A stretch of 64,000 bases of DNA, from the NCBI GenBank assembly GCA_963576735.1, contig OY755172.1, positions 4,588,001 through 4,652,000 of the forward strand, given 5' to 3'. Position numbers and translations under genes: made by a program. The notes beneath the pieces are model-generated. The model was not told the DNA's origin, did no database searches, and worked only from the letters and a program-made list of their open reading frames with translations. How positions within the stretch are numbered: position 1 is the stretch's first letter; the number at the start of each line of letters is the position of its first letter. This document shows, piece after piece, positions 1 through 25,880 of the stretch. The stretch comes from Bedellia somnulentella. Lineage: Eukaryota > Arthropoda > Insecta > Lepidoptera > Bedelliidae.

Positions 1-78
1 TTAGAGTAAAAACTTGTTAAAATACGAGTAAACATAAAACAATATGAATTTATCTCGTAATTAATTACTAATTAAATT

Positions 79-455
79 TAACATAACATTACATAAACGT
101 TCCGGCCGTTTATCACCGAAGGGGTTGGCAGAGGTACCAACACTTCTTAACAACAAGTAATAGCGCCGCCTAGTGTTCAAAGTAGGTACTCATGTTTTGC
201 TTAGACAGAGTACTCACGTGATAGGGTGCCACCTGCCGGCCTATCGCCGTTTTGTACGGATACACTGTCACATGACAGAGTAGAACCCTGCCATCTGGGT
301 TTCCTCACGATGTTTGCCCTCACCGTTAAAAACCCTGATTAATTAACCACACATATGACTTTAGAAAAGACAAATTGGCGTAGGCCCGACCCGGGATTTG
401 AACTCACGCCTGTCTGTTTACGGGCGGTTGTTCTACCCATTGGACTATCATGTCG
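79..455 (-). repeat. tRNA-headed SINE, family A, near full length
   Basis: The reverse strand begins with a tRNA-like head at about 455-389, with A-box-like and B-box-like (GAGTTCAAATCCC) promoter elements. A unique body and an ATGTT-type tail at about 79-95 follow. Related copies lie at 1495-1600, 23555-23740, 32100-32290, 35546-35897, 36295-36610, 41553-41830 and 56740-56990. RNA polymerase III SINEs of this build are common in Lepidoptera; the exact family name cannot be assigned by eye. Confidence 0.75.
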
Positions 456-1495
456 TAATTAAATTTAGTGATTGAATTTTCAGTAGCTACTTTTTTGTAT
501 TTCTTACCTTTTCTTATTTTTTCTATCACGCTATTGCTTTTATTGAACTTAGTGATTGAAACAACTTCACCATCGAAACACTTCATGCATTGGTCATCAA
601 TATCAAATTCGAAATCAATAGAAACTCGAACCAATATCAAAGTTACCAAAATTAAAAGACTTTAATTCATACTCAAGACAAATCTATAATCGATAAAACA
701 AATGAAACGCATCAATATAAACAATGGTTTCTTAACTGAAATCCATTGTCAATTTATCAGCAAAGCAAAGATGGCATAACAGAGAAAACAAACTGAAACG
801 ATATCAAAATACTTAATCCATAGAAAACTTCGCTGTATAACAATAGCATTGCGTTACATTATCACAAAGGTCAACAACAGCCTTGCTGTAGTCAGGCTGG
901 ATGGGAAAAAATCATGGCTTCTCAAACACGCAAACGAGACAAAACTAAAAGGCTAAAGCAACACGCTATACCGTCGCAACAACTGTCATAATTAACCACA
1001 ATATTCAATAATTACTCAAATTATGGTAAGTACAGCAGTCAATACTTGAGCCAAAATAGGGACAAGGCGACTATACCCACGTGATACGAGCTTACAACAT
1101 AAATCATCATCACAAATAACCTAGTATTAGAATGTGCACTATAGGTGTTACTGTAAAACTAATACCAGTAGAGGTAAAACAAGAAAATGCTTTAAATGAA
1201 AACAGAATAGCACTACCCCATTTCTTCCAGTGGATGTACGTAAGATGCGACTTACGATATTGGGGGCTTTTAAGAGATTTTTGGGCGTTGCGGTTGGAGA
1301 CCCATCACCAACAACCTTTATTTTACTATCTTTTCCCAAATTCTTAATTTAAAGAAAAATCCGTAAATAGAGACTAAGCATGTATGACAGAACGCATTTT
1401 AATTGGCTACAGATTAGAAAAACCGTGATATATTAGCAATAAACTTCTTTGTAATTTATGCCTTTGAATGCATAATACCGTATATGTTGCAGTCA
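456..1495. other. AT-rich spacer with a SINE fragment
   Basis: No gene was recognised. About 1255-1345 matches the conserved body of SINE family D ('agacccatcaccaacaacc' type). The short ORFs here have no family resemblance and no splice support. Confidence 0.4.
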
Positions 1496-1600
1496 GACGG
1501 AACTCGAAGAGAATTCCGAAGGGCTGGCAAAGGTACTAATTCTTAAGGTACTAATTTAGAAAAATATCATAGCGCAAGTTAGTTCTATTTTGCTACCTTT
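1495..1600 (-). repeat. SINE family A fragment
   Basis: It carries the 'ccgaagggctggcaaaggtact' type tail-proximal block of family A in reverse orientation. It is diverged and lacks the tRNA-like head. Confidence 0.5.
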
Positions 1601-1935
1601 GTATTTACGTGACAGAGGACAGACTTACCATCTTTGAACGGACAGACTTACCATCTTTGAACGGACACACTTGCTTAAATACAACTCAGCTATATATTAA
1701 AAACCTACATGAGATTTCCTCACTCTGTTTTCTCCTCACCATCAACAATTTTAACAAAAACATCATTGTTAAATTAAAAAAATATATAGTAAAACACATT
1801 GGTGTAGGGCTGATGCAGAATTTAAACACCTGTGTTAGAGGTAGTATTCTTACGCAATGAGGTACCGAGGTAAACTAAACTCGTAGTAAAATTGCGTTTA
1901 ATCGTTTCAAAATAGACGAAATAATAATATAATTT

Positions 1936-2836
1936 AATGTTTTTTGACATGAATTCCTCATGTGGGAATTATTACTCATAAATAAAAGATGTTATTAAAG
2001 GAAAGAAAAATTTCGACACTGGCGGGGTTCGAACACTACTTGAACGTGTAAAAAAGAAACAAAGGATGGAGAAATTTCGCGCTGGATGCCAACTGACACT
2101 GTAGCTCAGTTGGCAGAGCGACGGGGGCGTATACCCGAAGGTCGCGGGTTCGAACCCCGCCAGTGTCGAAATTTTTCTTTCCTTTAATAACATCTTTTAT
2201 TTATGAGTAATAATTCCCACATGAGGAATTCATGTCAAAAAACATTAAATTATGTGATAGTTAGGCGTTTCCAACATTTGCATTCTATCTGAAAAGGTAG
2301 ACAAGTGGCCGTCCGAATTAGTTAAAATTCGGAGGTAGGAAACGCAAACACTACTTGAACGTGTAAAAAAGAAACAAAGGATGGAGAAATTTCGCGCTGG
2401 ATGCCAACTGACACTGTAGCTCAGTTGGCAGAGCGACGGGGGCGTATACCCGAAGGTCGCGGGTTCGAACCCCGCCAGTGTCGAAATTTTTCTTTCCTAT
2501 AATAACATCTTTTATTTATGAGTAATAATTCCCACATGAGGAATTCATGTCAAAAAACATTAAATTATGTGATAGTTAGGCGTTTCCAACATTTGCATTC
2601 TATCTGAAAAGGTAGACAAGTGGCCGTCCGAATTAGTTAAAATTCGGAGGTAGGAAACGCAAACACTACTTGAACGTGTAAAAAAGAAACAAAGGATGGA
2701 GAAATTTCGCGCTGGATGCCAACTGACACTGTAGCTCAGTTGGCAGAGCGACGGGGGCGTATACCCGAAGGTCGCGGGTTCGAACCCCGCCAGTGTCGAA
2801 ATTTTTCTTTCCTTTAATAACATCTTTTATTTATGA
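1936..2836 (+). repeat. Tandem array of tRNA-like SINE (family B), 315-bp period
   Basis: An inverted 3' piece of the element (about 1936-2031) is followed by head-to-tail units starting near 2033, 2348 and 2663, a spacing of 315 bp. Each unit holds a 73-nt tRNA-like head (2095-2167, 2410-2482, 2725-2797) with a 7-bp acceptor stem GACACTG/CAGTGTC, a D-arm and a consensus B box GGGTTCGAACCCC. A 3' part ends in the 'aataacatcttttatttatgagtaataa' region. Single or broken copies occur at 30529, 30896, 38045, 42065, 48402 and 62300. The anticodon arm does not fold with a normal 7-nt loop, so these are SINE heads rather than working tRNA genes. Confidence 0.8.
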
Positions 2837-5800
2837 GAAATAATAATATGTCAATAAAAACAAAAGCATATGATAAGATTCTTGACAAATAGTAACATGT
2901 GCCTGCTCCACTTCGATCTAAATATTCTATATGGACAAACAAAAGTATATATAACTAGTTTTCGATAATTACAACTGAACTAAATAATATCATCAGAAGT
3001 TTTAACTGCCTAAGAAGTATTTCTTAGGCAGTTAAAATGGGTGTATACCCATTTACATAACTAGATTTAAACATTACAGACTTGGTAATTTTTCCGTATA
3101 TCTCACAAGGAAAGGAAAATAAGTAAAAACCTTTTCTATTTATTTAATTTGTTTTATAATGTTAATAAATCAGTAGTAAATCAGGATATTACTGTAATTT
3201 ATAATAACTCCGAGTTATTTCTAGTGATAATAAGCGTGTCAAAGGAAATAATGTAAGTTATTGAAGATTATACACACAAGTATAACAGAGTTGTAAAATG
3301 GCACTTACAGGCGCGTCTACCTATAAGGAAGTCAAGATATGGAACCAGTAAAATTTTAATATTAATTACAGCAGGACTTAAGTGAATACTTGAACTGACT
3401 AACGTATTTATGAACGGGGTTGGCAGAATATCATTAAAATTTAACTGCATAGTTTTTAAAATGTGTGGTTAGGAAGAAAAACATTTTGGGCGTGGTTTTA
3501 TATATTAGCTTAGTATGTAAAAGTTGAGTATACAATACTAATAATACTTATATTTCACTTCGGTTCTAAATTGATATATCCATGTCTTAACTATTTTGTT
3601 CGTATTTTGATTTGAATATATTTTGTACAAGATATCAAAGCAAAGGTTATCTACCAACGAACAGAGTAGCGTAAGTTTTTCGTTGAATTTCCAGATTCCT
3701 TCGTCATATAGAGGCGGTAGAATATAGCTGATCAGATCTCTGATTTCAATATCCTTACCATTTATTTTAATAGCTACTTGTTTATTAATACCATAAAATA
3801 TACAAAAAGACTATATATAGGATTAAAACTTTTAAAATGGTTTTGTAAAAACTTGCAATAAAATGAAAATTTGTGAGCGACAGAACCAAATAAAATATCC
3901 TTAAGAGGGTATTTATCATTCGCGAGCCACGGGTACCTGCCTAAATGTTAATGTCAAGGAATTAATTTAATTTTTCAGCCTCACGAGATTACTCAACAGA
4001 GCGAGACCAAACTTTTGAAAGACGATATCTTGAAATTAATACCGTTAATGTGGTTTAATAAAGTTGAACTTTTTGTAAAATATTAAGCATTGAATTTATT
4101 CTGACACTATATCTTTACTTAACCTACTTTTCATTTTTTTTCATTTTATACTCGCGTGCGTAGCTGGGATGCTCCGATAGGAATTAATAAATACAAACCC
4201 TTTCTTACCCTTGAGTTTAACGTAGTCTCTCCAAAAATAAAAAAAAGTACAGAAATCACTGTAATAAAAACTATCTTTTTAAATTTCCAATAATCATTAA
4301 CTGTTATAATCCGCTAATAGCATCATCTCATAATTGTAGGTAACTACTTATTTTATCGTCAATTGTATTCACGAGCACCACAATCTACTTGCGAAATCTA
4401 CTCACACACCTTATAGCTGTTATTGGTACGGGAATTATTTTAAATTCTCAAGTTGTACGTAAGATTATCAACTTTTTACAATGCAACATATGTACAAACA
4501 AGTGAAAGCTCAGCTATGTGGTTTTCTTCATTATGAGACATCTCGGAGCTTACTACTCTACTCAGATTAATTAACTCCAGCATTCCTTTCAAAGATACAA
4601 AGGTACAAATCTAATTAGTTAAATGCTTACAGCCTAGTTTAGAATTCTGTGAAACTGGTCGTAATCCTCGTGACATACCAAAACAATCAGGTATATAATT
4701 ATATCTAATTTTATATCAAACCGATTCAGCAAAAAAGTACTGTTTGTCTGTATGCGTGCGATAAAATGTTGCATAACTATTATACTAAATTATAATTGTT
4801 GCTTTTGAAAATCCTAAATAATGTTTAAATAAATTGTTGTGAAACGTTAATTTAGTAAATAAAGCCTGAATTATTTTCGTTTTGAACGTAGCATTCAGGA
4901 TGATGATATTAGTTTTCAAACCCATTTAATAAATCGAATCAATTATTTTAATCACGTGTCTTGATTTCATAACATTAACGAGTACCTAACAACAAAAATG
5001 CTCGCTAACTTTAGCATAATTATATTCAAAGTAAGGTACAGCAATAGGCATTACAACTATTGCTAAGGAGGGATTGCAAAACATGGTCGCGTACTAGAAA
5101 CTGTTACTAAAAATACGCCCAAGCCGCTGGAGCAGGATCTAAATTAGCTGTTTTGCGCTGATATGGGCACGATAATTACCAGGCACTCTCGTACCTAATA
5201 TGCACGTCTAAAATTAGCTAAACTTTCTAGTTCTGTTACTACACGTTTATCGACAAGCCATGCTAACAGTGGAATCTTAACTTTTCAATTAATATGAAAT
5301 TACACTAGACACTGATTTCGTATCCTTAGAAAGGTAGATTTTCTTAATTAAGCCAGTTGAAACTTTAACTTATTTGTAATGGTTCTTAGCATATTAGTTT
5401 CTGATAGATCAGAAATAAAGTATATGCGACAAAATAAAAAACTTTCTTCCAATACTTAAACACAACAAAACTGAATCCCCAACAATCATTGTCGGAGCCA
5501 AATCTCATACACAAAATTCATACATATTATTTCAGAAAAAAACAGCTTGCATTTTACATACGCAATATATGGCATAAGAATAATATAAAAGAACTAATAT
5601 AAGTTTATCTTACGGTCATGGATTGAGGAAATAAAATTCTCACGCGAGAGATGCGCTCTGCACAGCGAAGCCCGAGTTCTTATTTTTTCTTTGTCATACT
5701 GGTACATGCAAACGTAACTTGTTAATCGTATGTATTGCATTCCACGAGTTCCATGACCTTTCATATTTATTGCAGGATGAATAAAACGAAGACGCAAAAA

Positions 5801-6520
5801 TGCACTACAAAGCACCAGCCATCTCTCATACGTATTAAAAAAATAACGGACAATATCTCGTGCAACGGTTTGTAAAGGATCGGATCACACTACAACTTGT
5901 ACAGATTCAATTTATTGAGGGATCCTTGTTGCTTAGGAGTGGGACTTTGTGAAAATTTTGAGCAAATATTTTATCGAAACACATACATGAAATAAAAATT
6001 TGTTTTATTATATAAATATTACCGCTGTTGATTTATGCATATGGTTGTACCAGAAGGGTACATATACTAAATAATTGTTATTTTTTTTTGTCTTCTTCCG
6101 ATTTTTTTTAAACGGCTAGACATAATTTTGACGAGACTTTACAAGCTTATAGCTGATGCAGCAAGGAGTAAGGCTCCTTGTAACTTAGGTGCGCTAGTGG
6201 TTATATATAATTTTGATACACGCAAATCGTAGACAGACTTTTAATTGTTTTGAACTTCTACTTTCCTATATTTCCGTTTCGTGGTTTTCCTGTACTACTA
6301 TTAACATACTTATTGCGTTTTATATCTCTTTCACATATTTACTGCGGTAGTTAAACATTTTTAAAACTGTTGACGATTATGCGAATTTCGAACTGGTCCA
6401 CTTTCAAGACGACATTGACTTAATTCTCATTTTATCAATTTTAAAGCTGACCGCTTCATCCAATCCACTTTCATTAAAAATCAATTCTTTTATCGTTTCA
6501 ATATGGTTTGACTAACTTAA
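2837..6520. other. AT-rich region, no confident gene
   Basis: No splice-supported coding region was recognised. It holds a pair of perfect palindromes at 3000-3051, a stop-free coding-like stretch on the minus strand at about 3550-3815, and a degraded Helitron-like 3' end near 4150-4180 ('gcgtgcgtagctggga'). The unseen first exon or exons of the downstream ABC transporter could lie here or upstream of the window. Confidence 0.4.
3550..3815 (-). other. Stop-free coding-like stretch, unidentified
   Basis: Read on the minus strand, this stretch gives about 85 codons without a stop and with a protein-like composition (for example ILPPLYDEGIWKF, LTLLCSLVDNLCFDILYKI), ending at a TAG near 3550. 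No in-frame ATG was seen. It could be an exon of an unknown gene, a decayed transposon ORF, or chance in AT-rich DNA. No family was recognised. Confidence 0.2.
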
Positions 6521-6750
6521 GAATACATACATACATACATACATATTCTCACGCCGTTAGTTCCCATTGGGGTGGGAGAGACTATCGATCGCCACTTTGT
6601 ACGATCCTGGCAAACCTCTCTAGCTTCATTCACATCCCTCAATCTTTTCATACATGCTCTTTTATTCTTTGTACTTCGGGCACCTGCCTTTTTGAGCACA
6701 TTTTCTATTTGATCTAAATGTGTCCTCCGACTCCTCCGTGTAACTTAAGA
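6520..6750 (-). mobile_element. RTE-like LINE 3' fragment
   Basis: A (CATA)n microsatellite at about 6520-6545 is followed by the reverse complement of the RTE-like 3' end seen in coding form at 31491-32077. It includes the antisense of the C-terminal 'NEAREVCQDRTK' region. The element is 5' truncated and interrupted by stops. Confidence 0.75.
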
Positions 6751-8590
6751 ATCTCTTAAATAAATATAACACACTTGTACTTACGGCCATGAATCCAGAG
6801 CTTCAGAGATAGAAACTCTTCTTTCTCTTTTCTTAGTGATACTTTAACATCCTCTTCAGCACAATTACTTTTTATTGTCCCGTCAATCATGTACACATAC
6901 TTTTTCGTATTTATAATCTTGAGTATATGGTTTTATGTACGAAAACCGCATATTTTAACTAAATTTATCTCCTCAATACTTCAATAATGTAATATCCACT
7001 TTAATACAATAAATAAATACAAATCCACCTCACACCACCCTAAATCAACTTGAAAACAAGCATTCTCCATTTCAGTTTAACAAATAGAAAGTCCATTCAT
7101 TTAATTTTAGTAAGTAAAATTTTAGCTAACTTTTATTTTTGCGTCATATTTCTGCATTAATAGTCATTGCACAAGCGAGCGTTTTGATCCGTGTAGCAAG
7201 AAAAATAAAGCATTTTGATATCAGTCACAACACAGTGAAACAGAGAAATATTCGATAAGGTATTCTAAACATAAGGTTGATTCACGATTGTATATCATCG
7301 TTTAAATACGTACTTACTAATAAATCGTTATTCTATAATACAGTCACAATTTGAGATGGACGTGTCGTGACATCGATATTTACCAGTTTTTTTAACTTAA
7401 TTAGATGTAATCATTCTTTGTTTTTGACGTGCTTGGATTATTTCCGCTAGTATTATATTTCAAGGATATTTATTTAAACAAATTGACTAATGAACTTGTA
7501 AAAATGATTGTGTGCTAATGTTTTTGAGCTTAATCATTTAAATTATATGTAATCGCTTCTTTAATTAAATATCTAACTTTACAACACATTTGACTTCAAT
7601 ATTGAGGTGTTAAAAATGAAGGTTTTATTTGTGTTGTATCACTACTTTTCGTTGATCAATTTATAAATGTTGTAAACATTTTATAAGAACATGGTACAAA
7701 AGACGTGAATTGAATTTGAATTTGTACTTATTTATTCAAATAAGGTGACAAACAAAATATTAACTGCTAAAAACTTATTTTATCATTTAGCTATGGATGT
7801 AACAAATATATCTTTTTGAACAAAAATGGGACCGCCTGCACAGCCATTTGATGGAAATCCAAATGTTTATACAAAATTCGATAAACAGCAGTTATGCATA
7901 CATTAAACAAAAATATTTAAATGCACGTATGCATTTAGATATTTTTGAAATATTTTATTATCTACGCAACTAAACCTTATAAAAATTAAATGGGACCTCC
8001 TTGGAAGCATGTCGAACCGAACCGAAAAACAACTACATTCTACTGTAAATTCATTGCCAAATCTGAGTAATCGCGAAACTTACATACAAAAAAATAAAAA
8101 ATACAATCGAATTGACTACCTACTTTTTTGAAGTCAGACGATAAATATTTTTGATAACAATCAAAATGACACAGACGTCCATTTTTGGTCATAAGTCAAA
8201 TCCAAAAATCTTTATGATCGATGACTTGCATTGGGTATGAAGTATTTATGCAGTAACTTCCTGCCAACCGTGTAAATGGTCTCCTCGTCTCGTCATTGTT
8301 TTAAGAGCAGTGGATTAGTATGGTTCGAGTAATAAACGATCAGCAGTGAGGTCAGCTATCCATTATCGTCAGCCCCTTGTTTCACGAAACTTTAAAAAAA
8401 TATATAGTGGAGCGCCCGGGGGTTTTGACCTCGGATCTCATAGGGATTGAATGAATTTCCATGTAACCAACAGGATTTTGTTTTGTATGCTCTAAATCGT
8501 AACTTCTACCAATATTATATTGTGCAATTATTTTTTTCATTGTTTAAACAAAAAAATTAGAAAAAATAATATATTGGAGCATAATATTTA
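6751..8590. other. AT-rich spacer, nothing coding recognised
   Basis: No gene, RNA gene or complete repeat was recognised. A near-perfect AT-rich palindrome lies at about 7907-7946 (AAATGCAcgtaTGCATTT core). Confidence 0.35.
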
Positions 8591-8591
8591 A

Positions 8592-9553
8592 TCTATACTT
8601 ATAATAAATCTGTAGAGAGGTCAATTCTGTACAGGAAATATATTTTCAAAATAATTATCAGGTGATGATTAGGAATCGATACTGATGCCAAAAATGCAAT
8701 CAGTAAAATTTTTGTCTGTCTGTCTGTCTGTCTGTCGGTTTGTATGTTCCTTATGGAAACAAAAACTACTCGACGAATTTTAACGAAACTTGGTACAATT
8801 ATTCTCCATACTCCTGGGCAGGTTTTTGTATACTTTCCAGCAGAGTAGTAAAGGGGAATTTTGGGAAATTTTGGGAAAACGGAAGAAGTTACTACATTTT
8901 TTAAGTATCCGTCGCGTGTGCAGCCTTAATGGTTAAACTTACATAGAAATCATGTATGACGGAAATATTTTTCATAAAATTATCTAAAAAAAAATCCTCA
9001 ACAGTTTATGTCTATCTTTTACGGTTGACTCACAATAACACGTGTAATTCCTGATAGCTTAGCAGTTCTGAACATTCTGATTATATTTGTTGACTCTTAC
9101 GTTTGTAAACCTCTCACACATCCCTAATTTAAAAAAGGTAACATTATTACCTATTCAATAAAAAAAGAATCATAGAAATCGGTAGAGAAACACCGAAATT
9201 ATACATAAAATAAGCCATCGCGCCCGTGACCAAAACCGAATCGTTACTAATTTACATATAACATACTAGATGGCGCCAGTAGTTGCATCCTACATCACGT
9301 AATGATTTATTTTTTAGATTGTTATAAATACTTCATAGCGTTTTATTCCAAAATTTGCTATTAAACGGAAATACTGAACCGTTCATTAAAGCGCATTAAA
9401 AATCACCAAACTACACTGTTTAGGGAGTGCTATAAATTTAATAAATTGAAAACATTGCGCTGAATTTCACAATGCTTGAGCAGTGACTAAAGAAAGAAAC
9501 CTCAGATATTTAAAAAACAACGCTACCCGTGCGAAGCTGGGACGATCCACTAG
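8592..9553 (+). mobile_element. Non-autonomous Helitron
   Basis: The element begins with TC after an A (TCTATACTTATAATAAATC) and ends with CTAG before a T. A GC-rich subterminal block just before the end ('cccgtgcgaagctggg') can form a short hairpin. Insertion between A and T, a 5' TC end, a 3' CTRR end and a subterminal hairpin define Helitrons. No Rep/helicase coding is present, so it depends on an outside transposase. A (GTCT)n run lies near 8716-8737. Confidence 0.7.
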
Positions 9554-9629
9554 TTGGAAATATTTTTTTTTAAGTTCTACGTTAAATTTTACTTAAATAA
9601 ATAAACAATCAAAATGATATGCGAACATT

Positions 9630-10702
9630 ACGTAAGATATTTGAAGAATAATTATAATAACGCATACGTGGTATTTGATGGATATAAGGACGGTATTAAA
9701 TCTGCTGAAAGGAATCGTCGCCACTAAAAAATATATGTACAGATATTGAATTTGATGAAAATATGCCGTTAAAAATCGCTCAAGATAAATTGATAACGAA
9801 TAAAAAAAAAAACTCGCCCAATCGAAATGTTACAAATAAAATTAGCTGATAACAATATTTTTACATGGCAAGCGGAAAGCGATGCAGATAAATTGATTGT
9901 TGATACAGCAGTTAGTTTAGAATCTCAAAATATTGTTGTAATTTCTGAAGACATTGACGTCTTGGTTGTGTTAACGGCATTGGCGCCTACTGATCGTGAA
10001 ATATATTTTTTAAAACCATCCCGAGGCAAAGTTAACCAACAAATATTTTCATCGAAAAGTCTAGAGAAATCTCTACCAGCATATAAAGAACTTGTTCTAT
10101 TTTTGCATGCTTTCACGGGTTGTGATACTAATTCTGCGTTGTACAATAAAGGAAAAATTAAGTTTATCAAAAATTTTGAGAAGCGGAATGATCTACATGA
10201 CTCAGTAGCAGTATTTAAAAATGTACATGAAGATGCAAATAATATATTTCAAGCTGGTATTACATGTATTTTGGGACTGTATGGTGCTTCGGCAAAAATG
10301 ACAGATTGGAATACATTCAGGTTCAATTCTTTCATCAAAGCAACTGCCAAAGACACAATTGTTCTTTTATCTTCATTGCCTCCCACATCTGATGCAGCAT
10401 TTGAACACTTCAAACGGGTTTACCTACAAATCCAGATGTGGTTAGGAAATGATTTAATCATCGAAAATTGGGGATGGAACTATTCCAATAATACATATCA
10501 TCCAATATTTATGAATCAATTACCTGTTCCGGAAAATTTATTAAAAATTTTATTTTGCAATTGCAAAAAAGGATGTGGAGCTGCATGCGGATGCCGAAAA
10601 AGTGGATTATACTGCAGTATAGCATGCCTACAGTGCAACGACGACAGCTGTCTAAATGTAGCGCCTATGATTAACATCAGTGAAATTGAAGATGATATTT
10701 AA
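9630..10702 (+). pseudogene. Truncated CXC-domain protein of probable mobile-element origin
   Basis: An open frame of 291 codons (9827-10702) has an acidic, nuclease-like N-terminal part (ESDADKLIVDTAV, VVISEDIDVLVVL) and a FLHAFTGCDTNSAL motif. An LPPTSDAAFEHFKRVYLQIQ block follows, and near the C-terminus a cysteine cluster (CNCKKGCGAACGCRKSGLYC...) typical of Tesmin/TSO1-like CXC domains. Upstream, about 9660-9826 still encodes related sequence in broken frames (VVFDGYKDG), with stops and an A-run. The ATG at 9827 is therefore internal and the N-terminus is lost. The AED-like and EDIDVLV motifs recall PIN/FEN-type nuclease folds, but that is inference. Multicopy arthropod proteins of this build are known as uncharacterised genes, and a transposon source is likely. 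It has no introns and no linked host gene. Confidence 0.6.
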
Positions 10703-11548
10703 AAAAATGTAGATAGGTGAAATATTTTTTTTCTTTTAAATAGTCATAATATCCTTGTTTTTAATAATTAATTCGATTTTACTTTTATGCTACAATAACA
10801 GTTTTTTTTATATGCAAATTATTTAAAATAAACAAATAGTTCACGTAATATATTTTTTTAACATTTCGTTATCCATAATTTATTTATTTTTTCAGTAGCT
10901 TCCATTTCTGTTACAAAAAAATAAATTCTACAACGTTACCTTCGTTATAGCACATAAGTTATTGCACTCATAATCTTTTGTTATTTAAAAATCAAATACA
11001 CAACTTTTAAATAGGTAGAGATTATTATTTATGTTATTCATAACACATTTTTGCAAAGATAATTAAATTTCATCTAGTCCCTGAGACATCCGAGGTTTTA
11101 ATGTTTTTAACGCTCCAGACGCTCCACTAATATTAATTTCGGAACTTACTATACACAAATTAAGTTACCCCCAAACTAAGTAGAACTTGTTTTATAGGAT
11201 ACTAACTTAACGATGTATCTAATATTATATAATATAAGCATCTAAGACTAAGAAACAATCATTTATGCTCATCACATAAATGTTGCTCTCAGCGGGTATC
11301 GTACCCACAAACTCCGTACTGAGAAGCTAGTTCCCTATCCACTCGTCCACGGACGTCGACAAACTCCTTCGCAACATGGTAAAAGTGTCGTTTTGTAAAT
11401 CCAATCTCCGCTGAAATGCAGTTTCTGATAATGCCGTTTCCTCTTTTGATGACATTTTACCTTTTACTTACATCCACATTCATTATGTCTTCACTTCACG
11501 AACCTAATATCTATTTATGTATATTAACATTTCTTTGGTTGTTTTCAG
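10703..11548. other. Spacer with a tRNA-like repeat fragment
   Basis: It is AT-rich. At 11271-11356 a 'gctctcagcgggtatcgtaccc...gaagctagttccctatccactcg' block resembles a reverse-oriented tRNA-derived repeat head. A related block occurs at 35929-36003. No coding sequence was recognised before the ABC transporter exon at 11549. Confidence 0.4.
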
Positions 11549-25480
<13,932 letters not shown>

Positions 25481-25880
25481 TCACCGCCATTACTGAAATA
25501 ATTAGGTTAAACAATACTGATTTTTATACGCTCCACGTAACGTCTCCTGTCTTCGACTTTCTTATGAAATGATTTTGTGAAACTTTTTAATGTATGTGCC
25601 TAGTTTACGTTATTGCTTTATAATTTTCACAAATTATTTGTTTAATTCGTAGGCTAAGTTTAAAACTAAAAGTAATTTTGAACTACTGTAGTTTAAGCAC
25701 CTACAATATACAAAATGCATTTTTGATATTATGCTTGTGCGAGTTTCAGGATGACATACTATAATTTTGGGACACAAATGTGTAAAGGTGATGTAGAGAA
25801 TCTGTGTTATTTATTTATATAATTTTGTAATATAGTTAGTGATATTAAATGTTTCATAATAAATGAAAAAAGAACCATTG

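Noticed and set aside
2095..2797. Three apparent tRNA genes with good acceptor stems and B boxes
   Set aside because: The anticodon arm does not give a normal 5-bp stem and 7-nt loop, and the heads sit inside 315-bp repeats that recur elsewhere. They are SINE promoters.
1936..2836. Regularly spaced repeats, as in a CRISPR array
   Set aside because: Units are 315 bp tandem copies with no distinct spacers, in an animal genome.
4150..4180. A second Helitron end
   Set aside because: Only a loose match to the 3' terminal block, with no matching 5' TC end found; noted in the spacer entry only.
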